A stretch of DNA of 64,000 nucleotides from VXRJ01 sp965246995 (GCA_965246995.1 OZ252008.1:3224001-3288000); one strand, 5' to 3'; shown: positions 1 through 9,282, counted from the stretch's first letter. The notes: a model not told the origin generated them from the sequence alone. Program-made: numbers and translations.

Positions 1-605
1 ACCGTCGAATCGAACCCGGACAGATGGCTCGTGTCGAACGTGAACCGGTTGCCCATCTGGTGGCAGAGCTGGCACCCCTGTTTCGTGAGATCGACCCAGG
101 CGGCCTGGCTCCGGAGGTTTCCGGCGATACCGTTCCCCTCCAGGCCGGTTCCGGGGAACTGGTCCGGCGCAGGCGGTTCGAGCAGCGAGTACCAGTAGTT
201 CGCCGGATAGACCTGCGCTGCATCGAGCGGTGTCGCCGCGGGCGTCGCCTGAAGCGTCACCGTTTCGCCCGGCTCGGCGGTCACCGGCTCGGAATCGACC
301 AGGCCATAGCCGCGGACCCAGACGCGGTAGGAAGCGGCGGGCAGGTCAGGGACGAGGAATTGTCCGTCGTCGTCGGTCACGACGATCTTGCGGAACGTGG
401 TGTCGAGTTCGTCGGTCTCGGCAATTACCCAGACCCCTGCCTCCGGGCCGGCCGGGCTCTGCACGACGCCGCGCAGATCCGCCTCGTCCCCAGCCGGACC
501 CGGCTGCCAAACGGCGCCGGGCGACGCGGCGAATGCGAAGGCGGCGGCGACAGCCGCTCCCGCCCCACCGACGATGAACCGTCTGATTCCGGCCTGACGC
601 GCCAT
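1..605 (-). CDS. Secreted carboxypeptidase-regulatory-like protein with CxxCH haem site (partial, 3' end outside window)
   Basis: The reading frame opens at an ATG at 605 behind GGAGGA and runs off the left edge of the window after 201 residues without a stop. The N-terminus (MARQAGIRRFIVGGAGAAVA) is a hydrophobic export signal ending near residue 28. Residues 42-120 form a small beta-sandwich like CarboxypepD_reg domains (DDDGQFLVPDLPAASYRVWV). Cys178, Cys181 and His182 form a CQLCH haem c attachment motif, so export to the periplasm is expected. This layout resembles long acidobacterial proteins in which this domain precedes a cytochrome and a propeller region. It is divergent from the PQQ-like gene at 790. 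The function of the whole protein cannot be read from this part. Confidence 0.8.
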   Translation of the reverse strand, partial: MARQAGIRRFIVGGAGAAVAAAFAFAASPGAVWQPGPAGDEADLRGVVQSPAGPEAGVWVIAETDELDTTFRKIVVTDDDGQFLVPDLPAASYRVWVRGYGLVDSEPVTAEPGETVTLQATPAATPLDAAQVYPANYWYSLLEPPAPDQFPGTGLEGNGIAGNLRSQAAWVDLTKQGCQLCHQMGNRFTFDTSHLSGFDST

Positions 606-789
606 CAATATCCTCCTCCGAGCGTGGCTCAACTGCCTGCTGCCCCCATTCTGCAACGACTGCGGTGCCTGATCCAAGTCCGCCCTGTCCGGTTGCGATG
701 CTAACGAATCCCCGTAGAATAGGGGGCACGACCATGCGCGGCACGGGGTCCGGACGGGATCGCCATCGCAGACCCGGAGCAGAACGACC

Positions 790-2022
790 ATGAACGATCA
801 GAAACGACTGTGGGTGGCCGCCGTAGCCATCGCCTTGATTCCGCTGGGCGCTTCCGGCGCCGCGGCACAGGACTGGCCGCAGTGGCGCGGTCCGGCTCGG
901 GACGGCGTGGTGGAGGGATTCGACGTTCCATCCCGTTGGCCGTCCGCACTGAACCAGCAGTGGTCCGTCGAGGTGGGCCTCGGCTATGCCACGCCGGTCC
1001 TGATCGGCGACCGCATCTATCAGTTCAGCCGGCAGGGAGACGACGAGGTCATGATGGCGCTCGATGCCGGCACGGGAGAAACGATCTGGCGAACCGCCTA
1101 CGCGGCGCCGTTCAACATGAACCCGGCGACGGCGCGGCACCGGGCGGGTCCGAAAGCGACGCCGACCTATGCCGACGGCCGTCTCTTCACGCTCGGCATG
1201 ACCGGCACGGTCACCGCGTTCGATGCTTCGGACGGGCAGCAGTTGTGGCAGGTGCCGGACACCGGTACGCCCGCCTTCCACACGTCACAGTCGGCACTGG
1301 TGGTCGACGACCTCGTGATCCTGCATGTCGGCGGCGACGACGACGGCGTGCTCACGGCGTTCGATGTCGCGACTGGGAGCGTCCGCTGGACGTGGGACGG
1401 TGACGGCCCGGCCTACGGGTCGCCGATGCTGTTCGAGCTGGGTGGCGCACGGCAGGTGGTCATCTTTACGCACCGCCACTTCGTCGGCGTCTCCCTCGAG
1501 ACCGGCGCGCTCCTCTGGAGCCGGCCGTTTGCCACGTCGTCGGATACGACGTCGCAAACGCCCATCCTCTACGACAACATGGTGATTCAGACCGGGCGCG
1601 GCAACGGCGTAACCGCGTTCCGCGTCACCCAGAGCGGCGGCGCCTGGACCACCGAGGATATCTGGCACACCGACGAGGTGTCACTCCACATGGTGAACGG
1701 CGTCGTTGATGGCAACGTGCTGGTCGGCCTGTCGCATCTCAACAGCGGGCAGTACTTCGGTCTCGATCTCGACACCGGTGAAGTGCTCTGGACCAGCGAC
1801 CCGCGTCAGGCGGAACATGCGTCGATCCTTCGATCCGGCGGCACGCTCCTCTCGCTCGAGGATGACGCCGAACTCGTGGTGATCGAGCATGACCGGACGC
1901 GCTTCAACCCGGTGCAACGCTACGAGGTGGCCGACAGCGAAACCTGGACTGCGCCGACGCTGTCGGGCAACCGCCTGTTCGTCAAGGACATCTCGACCCT
2001 CACGCTCTGGACACTGGACTGA
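790..2022 (+). CDS. Secreted PQQ-binding-like beta-propeller protein
   Basis: The 410-residue protein has a signal peptide (about residues 1-26, ending ASGAAAQ) and then DWPQWRGP at 28-35, the usual opening of secreted PQQ-like eight-bladed propellers. Blade motifs repeat through the chain (LDAGTGETIWR, FDASDGQQLWQV, FDVATGSVRWTW, LDTGEVLWTS). It lacks the Ca/PQQ active-site signature of true quinoprotein alcohol dehydrogenases, so cofactor use is uncertain. The start is ATG at 790 with weak GGAGC upstream. It is followed at 31 bp by a cupin and then a cytochrome c, which suggests a periplasmic redox operon. A non-enzymatic scaffold is an alternative. Confidence 0.85.
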   Translation: MNDQKRLWVAAVAIALIPLGASGAAAQDWPQWRGPARDGVVEGFDVPSRWPSALNQQWSVEVGLGYATPVLIGDRIYQFSRQGDDEVMMALDAGTGETIWRTAYAAPFNMNPATARHRAGPKATPTYADGRLFTLGMTGTVTAFDASDGQQLWQVPDTGTPAFHTSQSALVVDDLVILHVGGDDDGVLTAFDVATGSVRWTWDGDGPAYGSPMLFELGGARQVVIFTHRHFVGVSLETGALLWSRPFATSSDTTSQTPILYDNMVIQTGRGNGVTAFRVTQSGGAWTTEDIWHTDEVSLHMVNGVVDGNVLVGLSHLNSGQYFGLDLDTGEVLWTSDPRQAEHASILRSGGTLLSLEDDAELVVIEHDRTRFNPVQRYEVADSETWTAPTLSGNRLFVKDISTLTLWTLD

Positions 2023-2053
2023 CCGGTCACGACCGACAAAGGAGTGGATGGCC

Positions 2054-2491
2054 ATGAGAATCACGCTTAGCACGCGATCACGAATTCGGCTGGCACTGGC
2101 GGTACTGACGACCGTCACCGTTGCCGGCGTGGCGGTCAGCCAGCCGCCGGACGTCACGGCTGCCCAAAGCAATTTCGTCGGCGGCGACCCGAGCCGTCCC
2201 GACTCGTCCGACATCCGCGCCTTGCGGCTCCGCTTCGAGCCGGGCGCGCGGTCAAACTGGCACAGCCATTCGAACTGGCAGATCCTGATGGCCGAGGAGG
2301 GACGCGGACGGACGCAGATCCGCGGCCAGGCGATCGTGGAACTGACACCCGGAACGCCGGTCCATGCCGGTCCCGGCGTCGTCCATTGGCACGGCGCCGC
2401 GCCGGACCAGCACATGGTGCAGCTGACCTTCGTCAGCGGGGAAACGAGCTGGGAGGATCCAGTAAGTGAAGACGACTACCTCGGCCGGTAG
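2054..2491 (+). CDS. Secreted small cupin-domain protein
   Basis: The start at 2054 is preferred over the ATG at 2048 because AAAGGAG at 2038-2044 lies 9 bases before it. The 145-residue product has a signal-like N-terminus (residues 9-38) and one cupin barrel. The metal-ligand pattern is His70 and His72 (WHSHSNWQ, 69-76), Gln76 and His111 (HAGPGVVHWHG). Gln in place of the usual Glu is seen in some cupin_2 proteins. The enzyme substrate is unknown. The gene sits between a PQQ-like propeller and a cytochrome c, and its 3' end overlaps the cytochrome start by 26 bp, which suggests translational coupling. Confidence 0.85.
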   Translation: MRITLSTRSRIRLALAVLTTVTVAGVAVSQPPDVTAAQSNFVGGDPSRPDSSDIRALRLRFEPGARSNWHSHSNWQILMAEEGRGRTQIRGQAIVELTPGTPVHAGPGVVHWHGAAPDQHMVQLTFVSGETSWEDPVSEDDYLGR

Positions 2492-3248
2492 CGCCGCTTT
2501 CTTTGCTGCAAGGCTCGCGGTGGCTGCGCTGCTCGTCGCCGGCGGCCTCACCGCCGTCGCCGAGGCGCAGGACGACGCCGATCCGTCTGTCTGGGACGGT
2601 GTCTATTCCGCCGAACAGGCGAAGCGGGGGCAGGCCCTGTATCGCGAGAGTTGTTCGCGTTGCCATGGCGAAGATCTCTCCGGAGCTAACGCGCGCCCGC
2701 TCGCGGGCGAGGCGTTCATTCGCGACTGGGGCGGCCTGACTCTCGATAGTGTCCTGACACGCGCCCGCACCATGCCGCCCGGCGGCGCCGGCAGCCTCGG
2801 CGAGGACGGCTACCTGGCGGTCATGGCCTACATCCTCGAAGCGAACGCCTTTCCGGCGGGCGCCGCGGACCTGACGATGTCGCACGCGGCCGATGTCCTT
2901 GTATACGGGGCCGACGGCCCGGACGCGGTGCCGAACTTCGCACTGGTCCAGGTGGTCGGTTGCCTCGCCCGCGCCGCCGATGGCCGGAGCTGGACGGTGA
3001 CCGATGGCAGTGAACCGATCCGCACACGTGATCCCGAAGCGTCGACGGGTGATCTGCTCATGATCACGCAATCGACAGCGCTCGGCGACAATGCATTCGA
3101 ACTGATGTACGTCTTTCCCGATCCCGCCGCCTACGAAGGGCACCGGGTAGAGGCCAAGGGATTCCTGATTCGTCGCGAGGAAGCCGATGCCATCGACGCG
3201 ATCAACGTCACCACGGTGGCGAGCCTGGATGCGGCCTGCCGGCCGTAG
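2466..3248 (+). CDS. Periplasmic c-type cytochrome
   Basis: The 260-residue protein starts at GTG 2466, inside the end of the cupin gene. The signal peptide covers about residues 1-34 (AAFFAARLAVAALLVAGG). A single haem c site CSRCH lies at 63-67, and a probable Met ligand at 103 (RTMPPGG) fits a class I mono-haem cytochrome domain (residues 46-130). The remaining half (about 135-260) is a separate domain with VVGCLARAADGRSW and a terminal Cys, seen C-terminal to such cytochromes in Acidobacteriota but without assigned function. It is the likely electron acceptor for the propeller or cupin partner upstream; that is inferred from position. Confidence 0.88.
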   Translation: MKTTTSAGSAAFFAARLAVAALLVAGGLTAVAEAQDDADPSVWDGVYSAEQAKRGQALYRESCSRCHGEDLSGANARPLAGEAFIRDWGGLTLDSVLTRARTMPPGGAGSLGEDGYLAVMAYILEANAFPAGAADLTMSHAADVLVYGADGPDAVPNFALVQVVGCLARAADGRSWTVTDGSEPIRTRDPEASTGDLLMITQSTALGDNAFELMYVFPDPAAYEGHRVEAKGFLIRREEADAIDAINVTTVASLDAACRP

Positions 3249-3316
3249 GGTGGTCGAGTTCCCGTAGCGGCGCGCCTTCTTGTCGGCGGCGCAGGTTCCG
3301 TTTGCTGCCGCGAGAC

Positions 3317-3482
3317 ATGGTCATGCCCAGTCGTTACGTCTGTCTCCTGACGGTCGGCGGACTTGTCGCATCGTTCGCCTGCGGCCCACCCGCGGACCCC
3401 ACCGACGCCGGCGGATCGTCCTCAGCGGACGCGGCGGCCGTACCGATGGCGCAGCGCCCGTTCGCGGGCGCATGGTCCCTAG
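3317..3482 (+). pseudogene. 5' fragment of split lipocalin-like gene
   Basis: The fragment starts at ATG 3317 or 3323 with a signal sequence (RYVCLLTVGGLVASFAC) whose Cys could be a lipid anchor, although the box SFAC is not classical. The mature part begins QRPFAGAWSL, the opening strand of a lipocalin-like domain. The reading frame is cut at CTAG 3479-3482, where the IS1380 element begins. Joining this fragment at CTAG to the sequence at 6819 gives WSLAGIERRNADGELQ in frame with no stop, so the two pieces are one gene interrupted by transposition. The frame continues about 235 bp into the IS and would give a meaningless tail. Confidence 0.85.
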
Positions 3483-5195
3483 CCCGGATTTCTCACAGCT
3501 CCCGGAGATCGGGCATGAGGCGGTGGGTCTGGGGTTCCGGGCGGCCAACTCAGGCGCCAGCGGTGGTCTGGACGCGGGCGACGACGTGCGCGCGGCGCCA
3601 AAATCGGTCGGGTAAGCACACCATGCCCGAAAGGTCCCCGTGCCCCCCTGCGGTCGTGAACGTATGCCGCCGCCTGGCCAATCGTCAGGCCGGGCCGGGC
3701 GGTGCGCGCAAACGTTGAGCGGCCGTGATGAACAGATCGGCGTCGGGCGCCAGCTCGGACAGCGCCACGCAGATGCGGCGCACGGTGACGCGGACGTGGG
3801 CGCCGATCTTGAGCAGCCGCAGCCGTAGCGTGTCGCATTGGGCGCGGGCGAGCCGGGTGCCCGCCAGCCCCCGGTCGCGGAGGTGCTGGAGCAGGACGTA
3901 GGCCAGCGTGGCCCAATACAGGCGCAGTTGGTTGGCGCGCAGCGTCGCACTGCTCGTCCGGTCCGCGAACAGCGCCAGTTGCTGTTCCTTGATGCGGTTC
4001 TCCATGTCCCCGCGGGCGCAATAGAAATCCTCATACAGCGCCTGCGCCGCCAGGGTGTCCGGCCGCAGCGATGTCACCACGAAGCGTGGATTGGCGCCCG
4101 CGGGCAGATGCTCGGCCTTGCCGACCACCCGGCGCTCCCGGCTCCAGCTCTCGCGCGTGCGATAGCGGAAGTCCGCAAACACCCGCGCGGCGGTCCCGGT
4201 TTCCTCGCACTGCGCCTGGGCCTGCGCCAGTTCGGGCGCGATGTGTTCCTTCAACCGAGCGTTCTTCGCCAAGCCGATGACGTAATCCACCGCATGCTCT
4301 TCGCACCAGTTCAGCAGCTCGTCTCGGCAGAACCCCGAGTCTCCCCGCACCACGATGGAGACCGACGGCCACGCCTGCCGCACCTGCCCCACAATCCGCG
4401 CCAACTCGTCCACCACCCCGGCCGCCCCGTCGATGTTCGAGGGCCGCAACCGCGCGCAGAGCACCTGCGCCCCGCAGAAGATATACAGAGGCAGATAGCA
4501 GTAGTGCCGGTAATACCCGTGGAAGAACCGCCCTTCCTGCTGGCCGTGCAGCGGGTCGTCCGTCGCATCGACATCCAGCACGATGCGCGCCGGCGGCGTC
4601 GGGTGCGACTCGATGAACACGTCCACCAGCAGGGCGTCGAGCGCCGCCTCGTCATAGGTCACCTTCTTGTACCGGTCAGCCTCGGCGTCCTTCGACCCGA
4701 CCAGTTCCAGCCGGTTCAGCGTGCTCTTCCCCGCCAGCGCGGCCCCGCGATCCGCCACCCGCACCCGGTTCTCGCCCGTCGGGTCCGCCTTGCCCACCGC
4801 GGCCGCCACCAGCGGGTCGCGCCGCAGGGTGTCATGGTCGTTCAGATCTTCGTAGCCCAACGCGACGGCCATCACACGCTGGGTCACCAAGTCCTCGACC
4901 GTGTGCTCGATCAAGCTCGGATCCCGGTAGTCCTGGAAGCACTCCGCCGCGCGCCGGCACACGCCGGTGCACTTCTCCACCGCCCGCAGCAGCAATGCCC
5001 CGGCGTTGGACGTGATCGTTCCGCCATCAAAGCTGGCGACCAGACGGCGACGACCGACCCGAGGAAACTCAAGCTGGGTTGGCGTACAATGTGTCGACAA
5101 GAGGCTGCCTCCGTGTGTGGCTTGAAGTTATTGTGATAACAACACTTTACGCCATCACGGGCAGCCTCTTGTTCACCTCCGGTGAGAAATCCGGG
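3483..5195 (-). mobile_element. IS1380-family insertion sequence, apparently complete
   Basis: The 1713-bp element has perfect 14-bp terminal inverted repeats: CCCGGATTTCTCAC at 3483-3496 and its complement at 5182-5195. CTAG flanks it on both sides (3479-3482 and 5196-5199) and is read as the target duplication. One transposase gene fills most of it. Length and layout match the IS1380 family, usually about 1.7 kb. It directly abuts the IS1182-type element, sharing the middle CTAG, so one of the two probably inserted into the target copy made by the other; the order cannot be told. Confidence 0.9.
3685..5100 (-). CDS. IS1380-family transposase (DDE)
   Basis: The 471-residue protein appears intact. 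The DDE catalytic core is recognisable: VLDVDATDDPLHGQQ (first Asp), IVVRGDSGF (second Asp) and CARGDMENRIKE (Glu). The N-terminal part FDGGTITSNAGALLL and the motif HYCYLPLYIF are typical of IS1380 transposases. It cuts and joins DNA at the element's ends. No frameshift is visible, unlike the related copy at 59.4-60.8 kb, so this copy may be active. The ATG at 5100 lies 95 bp inside the right terminal repeat. Confidence 0.93.
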   Translation of the reverse strand: MSTHCTPTQLEFPRVGRRRLVASFDGGTITSNAGALLLRAVEKCTGVCRRAAECFQDYRDPSLIEHTVEDLVTQRVMAVALGYEDLNDHDTLRRDPLVAAAVGKADPTGENRVRVADRGAALAGKSTLNRLELVGSKDAEADRYKKVTYDEAALDALLVDVFIESHPTPPARIVLDVDATDDPLHGQQEGRFFHGYYRHYCYLPLYIFCGAQVLCARLRPSNIDGAAGVVDELARIVGQVRQAWPSVSIVVRGDSGFCRDELLNWCEEHAVDYVIGLAKNARLKEHIAPELAQAQAQCEETGTAARVFADFRYRTRESWSRERRVVGKAEHLPAGANPRFVVTSLRPDTLAAQALYEDFYCARGDMENRIKEQQLALFADRTSSATLRANQLRLYWATLAYVLLQHLRDRGLAGTRLARAQCDTLRLRLLKIGAHVRVTVRRICVALSELAPDADLFITAAQRLRAPPGPA

Positions 5196-5199
5196 CTAG

Positions 5200-6818
5200 C
5201 AGCCTGTCGGACTTAGGCCCGGGTTTTATAATGGGGCTTGTCGAGTTGAGGGGGTAGAAGTAGATGCCGAATTTTGTACAGCGGCACCAGTCGCAGTTGT
5301 ATCTGCTGCCGCCGGACCTGCGCGATTGGCTGCCTGAGGACGATCTGGCGCACTTCGTGGTGGAGGCGGTGGAACGGGTGCCGCTGGAGCGGTTCCAGGT
5401 GAACGAACGGGGCACCGGATCGGCGCAGTATCACCCGCGGATGATGCTGGCGTTGCTGGTGTACTGCTACGCGAACGGGATCTTCGGCTCGCGTCGGATC
5501 GAGCGGGCGACGTATCGGGACATTGGCGTTCGGTACGTGGCGGCGAACTGTCATCCGGACCACGACACGATCTGCACGTTCCGGCGCAGCAACTTCGAAG
5601 CGGTAGCGGAGGCGTTCCTGCAGGTACTGCTGCTGGCGAAGGAGCTGCAGTTGCTGCGTGTTGGGACGGTGAGCGTGGACGGGACGAAGGTGGACGCGAA
5701 CGCGAACAAGCGCAACAGCATCCGCTACGACCGTGCGGGGGCGTTGCGCGAGCAGTTGCGAGGCGAGATCGAGGGGTTGTTGGATCAGGCGGAGCACGCC
5801 GACACGGACGACGTGCCGGACCCACAGGGTCTGCCGGAGGAGTTGTCGCGGCGCGAGACGCTACGGGCGAAGCTGGACCGTGCGTGCGCGGAGTTGGAAC
5901 GGCGTGCGCAGGCGCGTGCGGACGCGGAGCGGGCGGAGTACGAGCGCACGGTGGCGGCGCGGGAGCGGCGTGCGGGATCGCGCAAGGGTCGGCACATCAC
6001 GCCGCCGAGGGACGCGCCGGAGGCGAAGGCGCAGATCAACCTGACGGATGCGGACAGTGCGCTGATGCGCAAGAGCCGGCGCCATGAGTACCGCCAGGCA
6101 TACAACGCGCAGGCGGTGGTGGATGCCGACGGCAGTCAGTTGGTGTTGGGGTCGCGGGTGAGCGTGTGCGCGAGCGACCGCAACGAGTTGGTGGCGGACG
6201 TGGACGCGATACCGACGGCGGTGGGCGCGGCGGATCGGGTACTGGCGGACAGTGGCTACGCGACGGGCAGCGAGGTGTCGCAACTGGCAGGTCGCGGTGT
6301 GGAGGTGTTGGTGGCGACGGGGGCGGAAGGCCAACGGCGCCGGCACGACTTCCGACCGGAGCCGCCGGAGCAGCTGGCGAAGGAGCCGCAGGCGGACTGG
6401 ATCAAGTCGATGCAGGAGAAGATGGCACTGCCGGAGCACCGGGCGCATTACCGTTTGCGCCAGCAGACGGTGGAGCCGGTGTTCGGGATCGTGAAGCAGG
6501 CGATGGGCTTCCGGCAGTTTCTGCTGCGGGGTCTTGAGAAGGTGGAGGGCGAATGGGCCTTGGTAACGCTGGCGTATAACTGCCGACGCGTGCACAACCT
6601 CAGGCTGGCATGACGGGGCTATACGGGGCGGAACTCGGCGTGTTCGCGACCCACCAGAGGCGTCAGAAAGACCTCCAGGCGCCGTCAGCGACCGATGGCC
6701 AGGATACAGTCCCCGTTTCGGTCGAAGCGGCCCTCCCGGCACAGAGACACAGGGCGTCGTTCAAACAGGTGCCAAGTCGCTTCCACGCGCGTTTGCCGCG
6801 CCTAAGTCCGACAGGCTG
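5200..6818 (+). mobile_element. IS1182-family insertion sequence, apparently complete
   Basis: The 1619-bp element is bounded by perfect 19-bp inverted repeats: CAGCCTGTCGGACTTAGGC at 5200-5218 and its complement at 6800-6818. CTAG lies immediately outside both ends (5196-5199 and 6819-6822). It carries one transposase and about 200 bp of non-coding right end. Its terminal repeats are unrelated to those of the adjoining IS1380 element, yet both use CTAG. The right CTAG is the point where the split lipocalin gene resumes. Confidence 0.9.
5264..6613 (+). CDS. IS1182-family transposase
   Basis: The 449-residue protein opens with the IS1182/DUF772 N-terminal domain (YHPRMMLALLVYCYANGIFG and SRRIERATYRDIGVRYV). 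A DDE core follows (VDGTKVDANANK, VLADSGYATG and the C-terminal EPVFGIVKQAMGFRQFLLRG). A charged coiled insertion lies between about residues 155 and 255. Length is usual for the family and the frame is uninterrupted, so the element may be mobile. It is transcribed towards the 3' half of the interrupted lipocalin gene. Confidence 0.94.
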   Translation: MPNFVQRHQSQLYLLPPDLRDWLPEDDLAHFVVEAVERVPLERFQVNERGTGSAQYHPRMMLALLVYCYANGIFGSRRIERATYRDIGVRYVAANCHPDHDTICTFRRSNFEAVAEAFLQVLLLAKELQLLRVGTVSVDGTKVDANANKRNSIRYDRAGALREQLRGEIEGLLDQAEHADTDDVPDPQGLPEELSRRETLRAKLDRACAELERRAQARADAERAEYERTVAARERRAGSRKGRHITPPRDAPEAKAQINLTDADSALMRKSRRHEYRQAYNAQAVVDADGSQLVLGSRVSVCASDRNELVADVDAIPTAVGAADRVLADSGYATGSEVSQLAGRGVEVLVATGAEGQRRRHDFRPEPPEQLAKEPQADWIKSMQEKMALPEHRAHYRLRQQTVEPVFGIVKQAMGFRQFLLRGLEKVEGEWALVTLAYNCRRVHNLRLA

Positions 6819-7679
6819 CTAGCGGGAATCGAGCGGCGCAACGCCGACGGCGAGCTTCAGACAGTTCCTGTCGAAGGCCATCTTGCCTACCTCATCTACG
6901 ATGCGGCCGGCTCTGTGGGCGTGACGATTCCGGGAACCGATCAGATCCCGCCGGCAGAGGACGGATTGACCGCCGGTGAGGCTCTCGCGCAGTTCGGCAG
7001 CGACGCCCCCTACTTCGGCCGGTTCACCGTGAACGAGGCCGAGGCAGTCGTCACGCACCAAGTGGTGGGAAGCTTCGATCCGGGTGACGCCGGGGCGGAG
7101 TACGACTTTTCCTACACGCTTGCCTCGAACCAGCTAACGCTCCAACCGCCGCCGCAGGAAGACGGTTCGACAACCGTGCTGACCTGGATGCGGGAGCCTG
7201 ACCTGCCGGCGTCAGAGGTGAGCGAAACGCACCGGCAACTCTTCGGCGCGTACCGAATCGAATCGGCCACCCGCCACACCACCGACGGCTACGCCGTGGA
7301 GGTCGAACCGTACGAGGACGGTTATCTCCTGTATGCGCCGTCGGGGCACATGTCCCTGCACCTCCTGCGAACCGGCCCCGCGTCGAACACCGGCGAGCCA
7401 CCGGCGGCGGACGAGACGATGCTCCTGCCCGCAAACTACGTTGGCCTGTTCTCGGTGCGGGAGATGGCAGGCTGCATCACCTGCCCGGGCCCGCGCGATC
7501 AGGGTTACCTGCTCCACCATCCGCTGCCGAGCGGAGGCCCCGGGTACGGGGAAACCGAGTTGCGGCGCTACTACGAACTGACCGACACCCACCTCACACT
7601 GCGGCCTCCCGTCCACATGGACAACGAGGGTCGAGAGGTGGTTACCGCGCTCCAATGGGCGCGGCTGCATGCTCCGTAG
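6819..7679 (+). pseudogene. 3' fragment of split lipocalin-like gene
   Basis: The frame is open from CTAG 6819-6822 to the stop at 7679, 286 codons, without its own signal peptide. Two similar lipocalin-like domains follow each other: the first holds GHLAYLIYDAAGSVGVTIP and the second DGYLLYAPSGHMSLHLLR. With the 5' part at 3317-3478 it makes a 340-residue exported or lipid-anchored protein. These domains bind small hydrophobic ligands in some families; the ligand here is unknown. A downstream GTG at 6915 could start a signal-less product, but no ribosome site supports it. Confidence 0.85.
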
Positions 7680-7713
7680 AGCTGCCGCCGGCGGCTTCAG
7701 CCGACGGCTTCGG

Positions 7714-9207
7714 CTACTCCGCGGGTTCGACGCCGGCGGCGCGCATGGCGGCTCGAACGGCATCGGCAGTCGGCCGGCTGCTCTGGATGTTCATGCCGAT
7801 GTGGACCCCGCGAACGATGTCGAGCGGCGTCCACCCCTTGCCATTCGGCTGATTCCAGACGTTGATGTCGGCGCCCGCTTCGACGAGGAAGGCCACCACG
7901 CTCGGCAGGTGCTTGTAGGCAGCACCGTGCATGATGGTCTCGCCGTTGTCGTCGATTTCGTCCAGTGCAGCGCCCAGCTCCAGCGCCACCTTCACCGCCT
8001 CGAGCACCTCCGGCTCCGTGCCGGGATCCTCGCCGGGGGATGAGGTGCCGACGCCTGCGGCCACCATGAGAGGCGTCGTATTGTCCTCGTTCGGCGTCAG
8101 CGGATCGGCTCCCAGCTCGGCCAGGAGGCGCATCAGGTCGGCGTCGCCGGTGCGCGCGGCCAGCAGGAACGGGGTGCCGCCGATGAAGTTGAGGCGCGTG
8201 ATGCCAGCGGGCGGACGCGAAGTAACCTGCACGTTCAAGTCCGCGCCCGCGTCGACCAGCTTACGGACGAACTCCAGGCTGGTCGTGTTCCCGGAGCCCT
8301 TCGGCGCCGGGTTGTTGCTGCCGGCAACGCCGGCCTTGCGGACCCATGAGACCTGGTGCAGCGCGGACCAGCCGCGCGGCGCGACGTTGACGTCCGCGCC
8401 CCGATCGATCAGCAGCGCCGCCAACTCGTAGTGCGCATTGGCAGCGGCGAGCAGGAACGCGTTGAGTCCGGTGGCGGAGCGCTCGGCGCTCGTGCCCCCG
8501 CGACGTGTCTCCTCGCGAACCGGCAGTGACTCCTCGATGTCGACACCCGCTTCCAGCAGCGTCTGCACGACGCCGATGTGCCCCTGGCGCACCGCGAACA
8601 GGAGCGGCGTCCATCCCTTCTCGGAGCGGGCGCCAAGATCTGCGCCGTGCGACAGCATGGTCGGGATCAACCGCGCGTGCCCCTCCGCCGCCGCCCACAT
8701 CAGTGCGGTCTGACCGCGCCACGTCTCGGCTGCGTTCACGTCCGCGCCCCGGTCCAGCAACAGTTCCACGAGCTCGTGCGACCCGGTGCGCGCTGCCGTC
8801 ATGAGCGCGGTTTCACCCTCTGCGGCGATGGTGTTCGGGTCCGCGCCGGCGTCGAGCAACTGCTCTGCAATCACGGCGTTGCCGTTGGTGGAGGCCAGGG
8901 AGATGGGAAGCACGCCGTACCGGTTGGCGGCTGCGACGTCGGCCCCCGCCTCGAGCAACAACTCGACAATCGCCGGCTCGTTGCCGTAGGTGGCCCAATG
9001 GAGCGGTGTCGTGCCATCCGGCTCCGCCGCGGTCACGTCGGCGCCGCGCGCCAACGCGGCACGGACACCCTCGATATCGACTGCCTTGATGGCGTTGATG
9101 AGGCCAGCGTCCGCTTCCGCCGCCTGCGCGGCGACCGGCAACGCGGCCAGACACACGACTGCGGCCAAGGTGTTGAAGGACCGTTTGATCACTTCACGCG
9201 TCTGCAT
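7714..9207 (-). CDS. Secreted ankyrin-repeat protein
   Basis: The start is set at ATG 9207, which follows GGGGGAG and begins a signal peptide (residues 1-29, ending PVAAQA). The 497-residue product is then almost wholly ankyrin repeats, about twelve, with the pattern DGTTPLHWATYGNEPAIVEL and GADVNAAETWRGQTALMWAA. A longer loop with VREETRRGGTSAERS breaks the array near residue 250. It is a periplasmic protein-binding scaffold with no visible catalytic domain. It lies 75 bp downstream of a DUF1592-DUF1552 pair on the same strand, an association common in Acidobacteriota, so a joint role is likely but unproven. Confidence 0.93.
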   Translation of the reverse strand: MQTREVIKRSFNTLAAVVCLAALPVAAQAAEADAGLINAIKAVDIEGVRAALARGADVTAAEPDGTTPLHWATYGNEPAIVELLLEAGADVAAANRYGVLPISLASTNGNAVIAEQLLDAGADPNTIAAEGETALMTAARTGSHELVELLLDRGADVNAAETWRGQTALMWAAAEGHARLIPTMLSHGADLGARSEKGWTPLLFAVRQGHIGVVQTLLEAGVDIEESLPVREETRRGGTSAERSATGLNAFLLAAANAHYELAALLIDRGADVNVAPRGWSALHQVSWVRKAGVAGSNNPAPKGSGNTTSLEFVRKLVDAGADLNVQVTSRPPAGITRLNFIGGTPFLLAARTGDADLMRLLAELGADPLTPNEDNTTPLMVAAGVGTSSPGEDPGTEPEVLEAVKVALELGAALDEIDDNGETIMHGAAYKHLPSVVAFLVEAGADINVWNQPNGKGWTPLDIVRGVHIGMNIQSSRPTADAVRAAMRAAGVEPAE

Positions 9208-9282
9208 CGGCGACTCCCCCGGGACGAGCATCCGCCCGCCCCCGTTGCGCGTGGCAATCCCGGACACCGGGCGACCAGGCGA

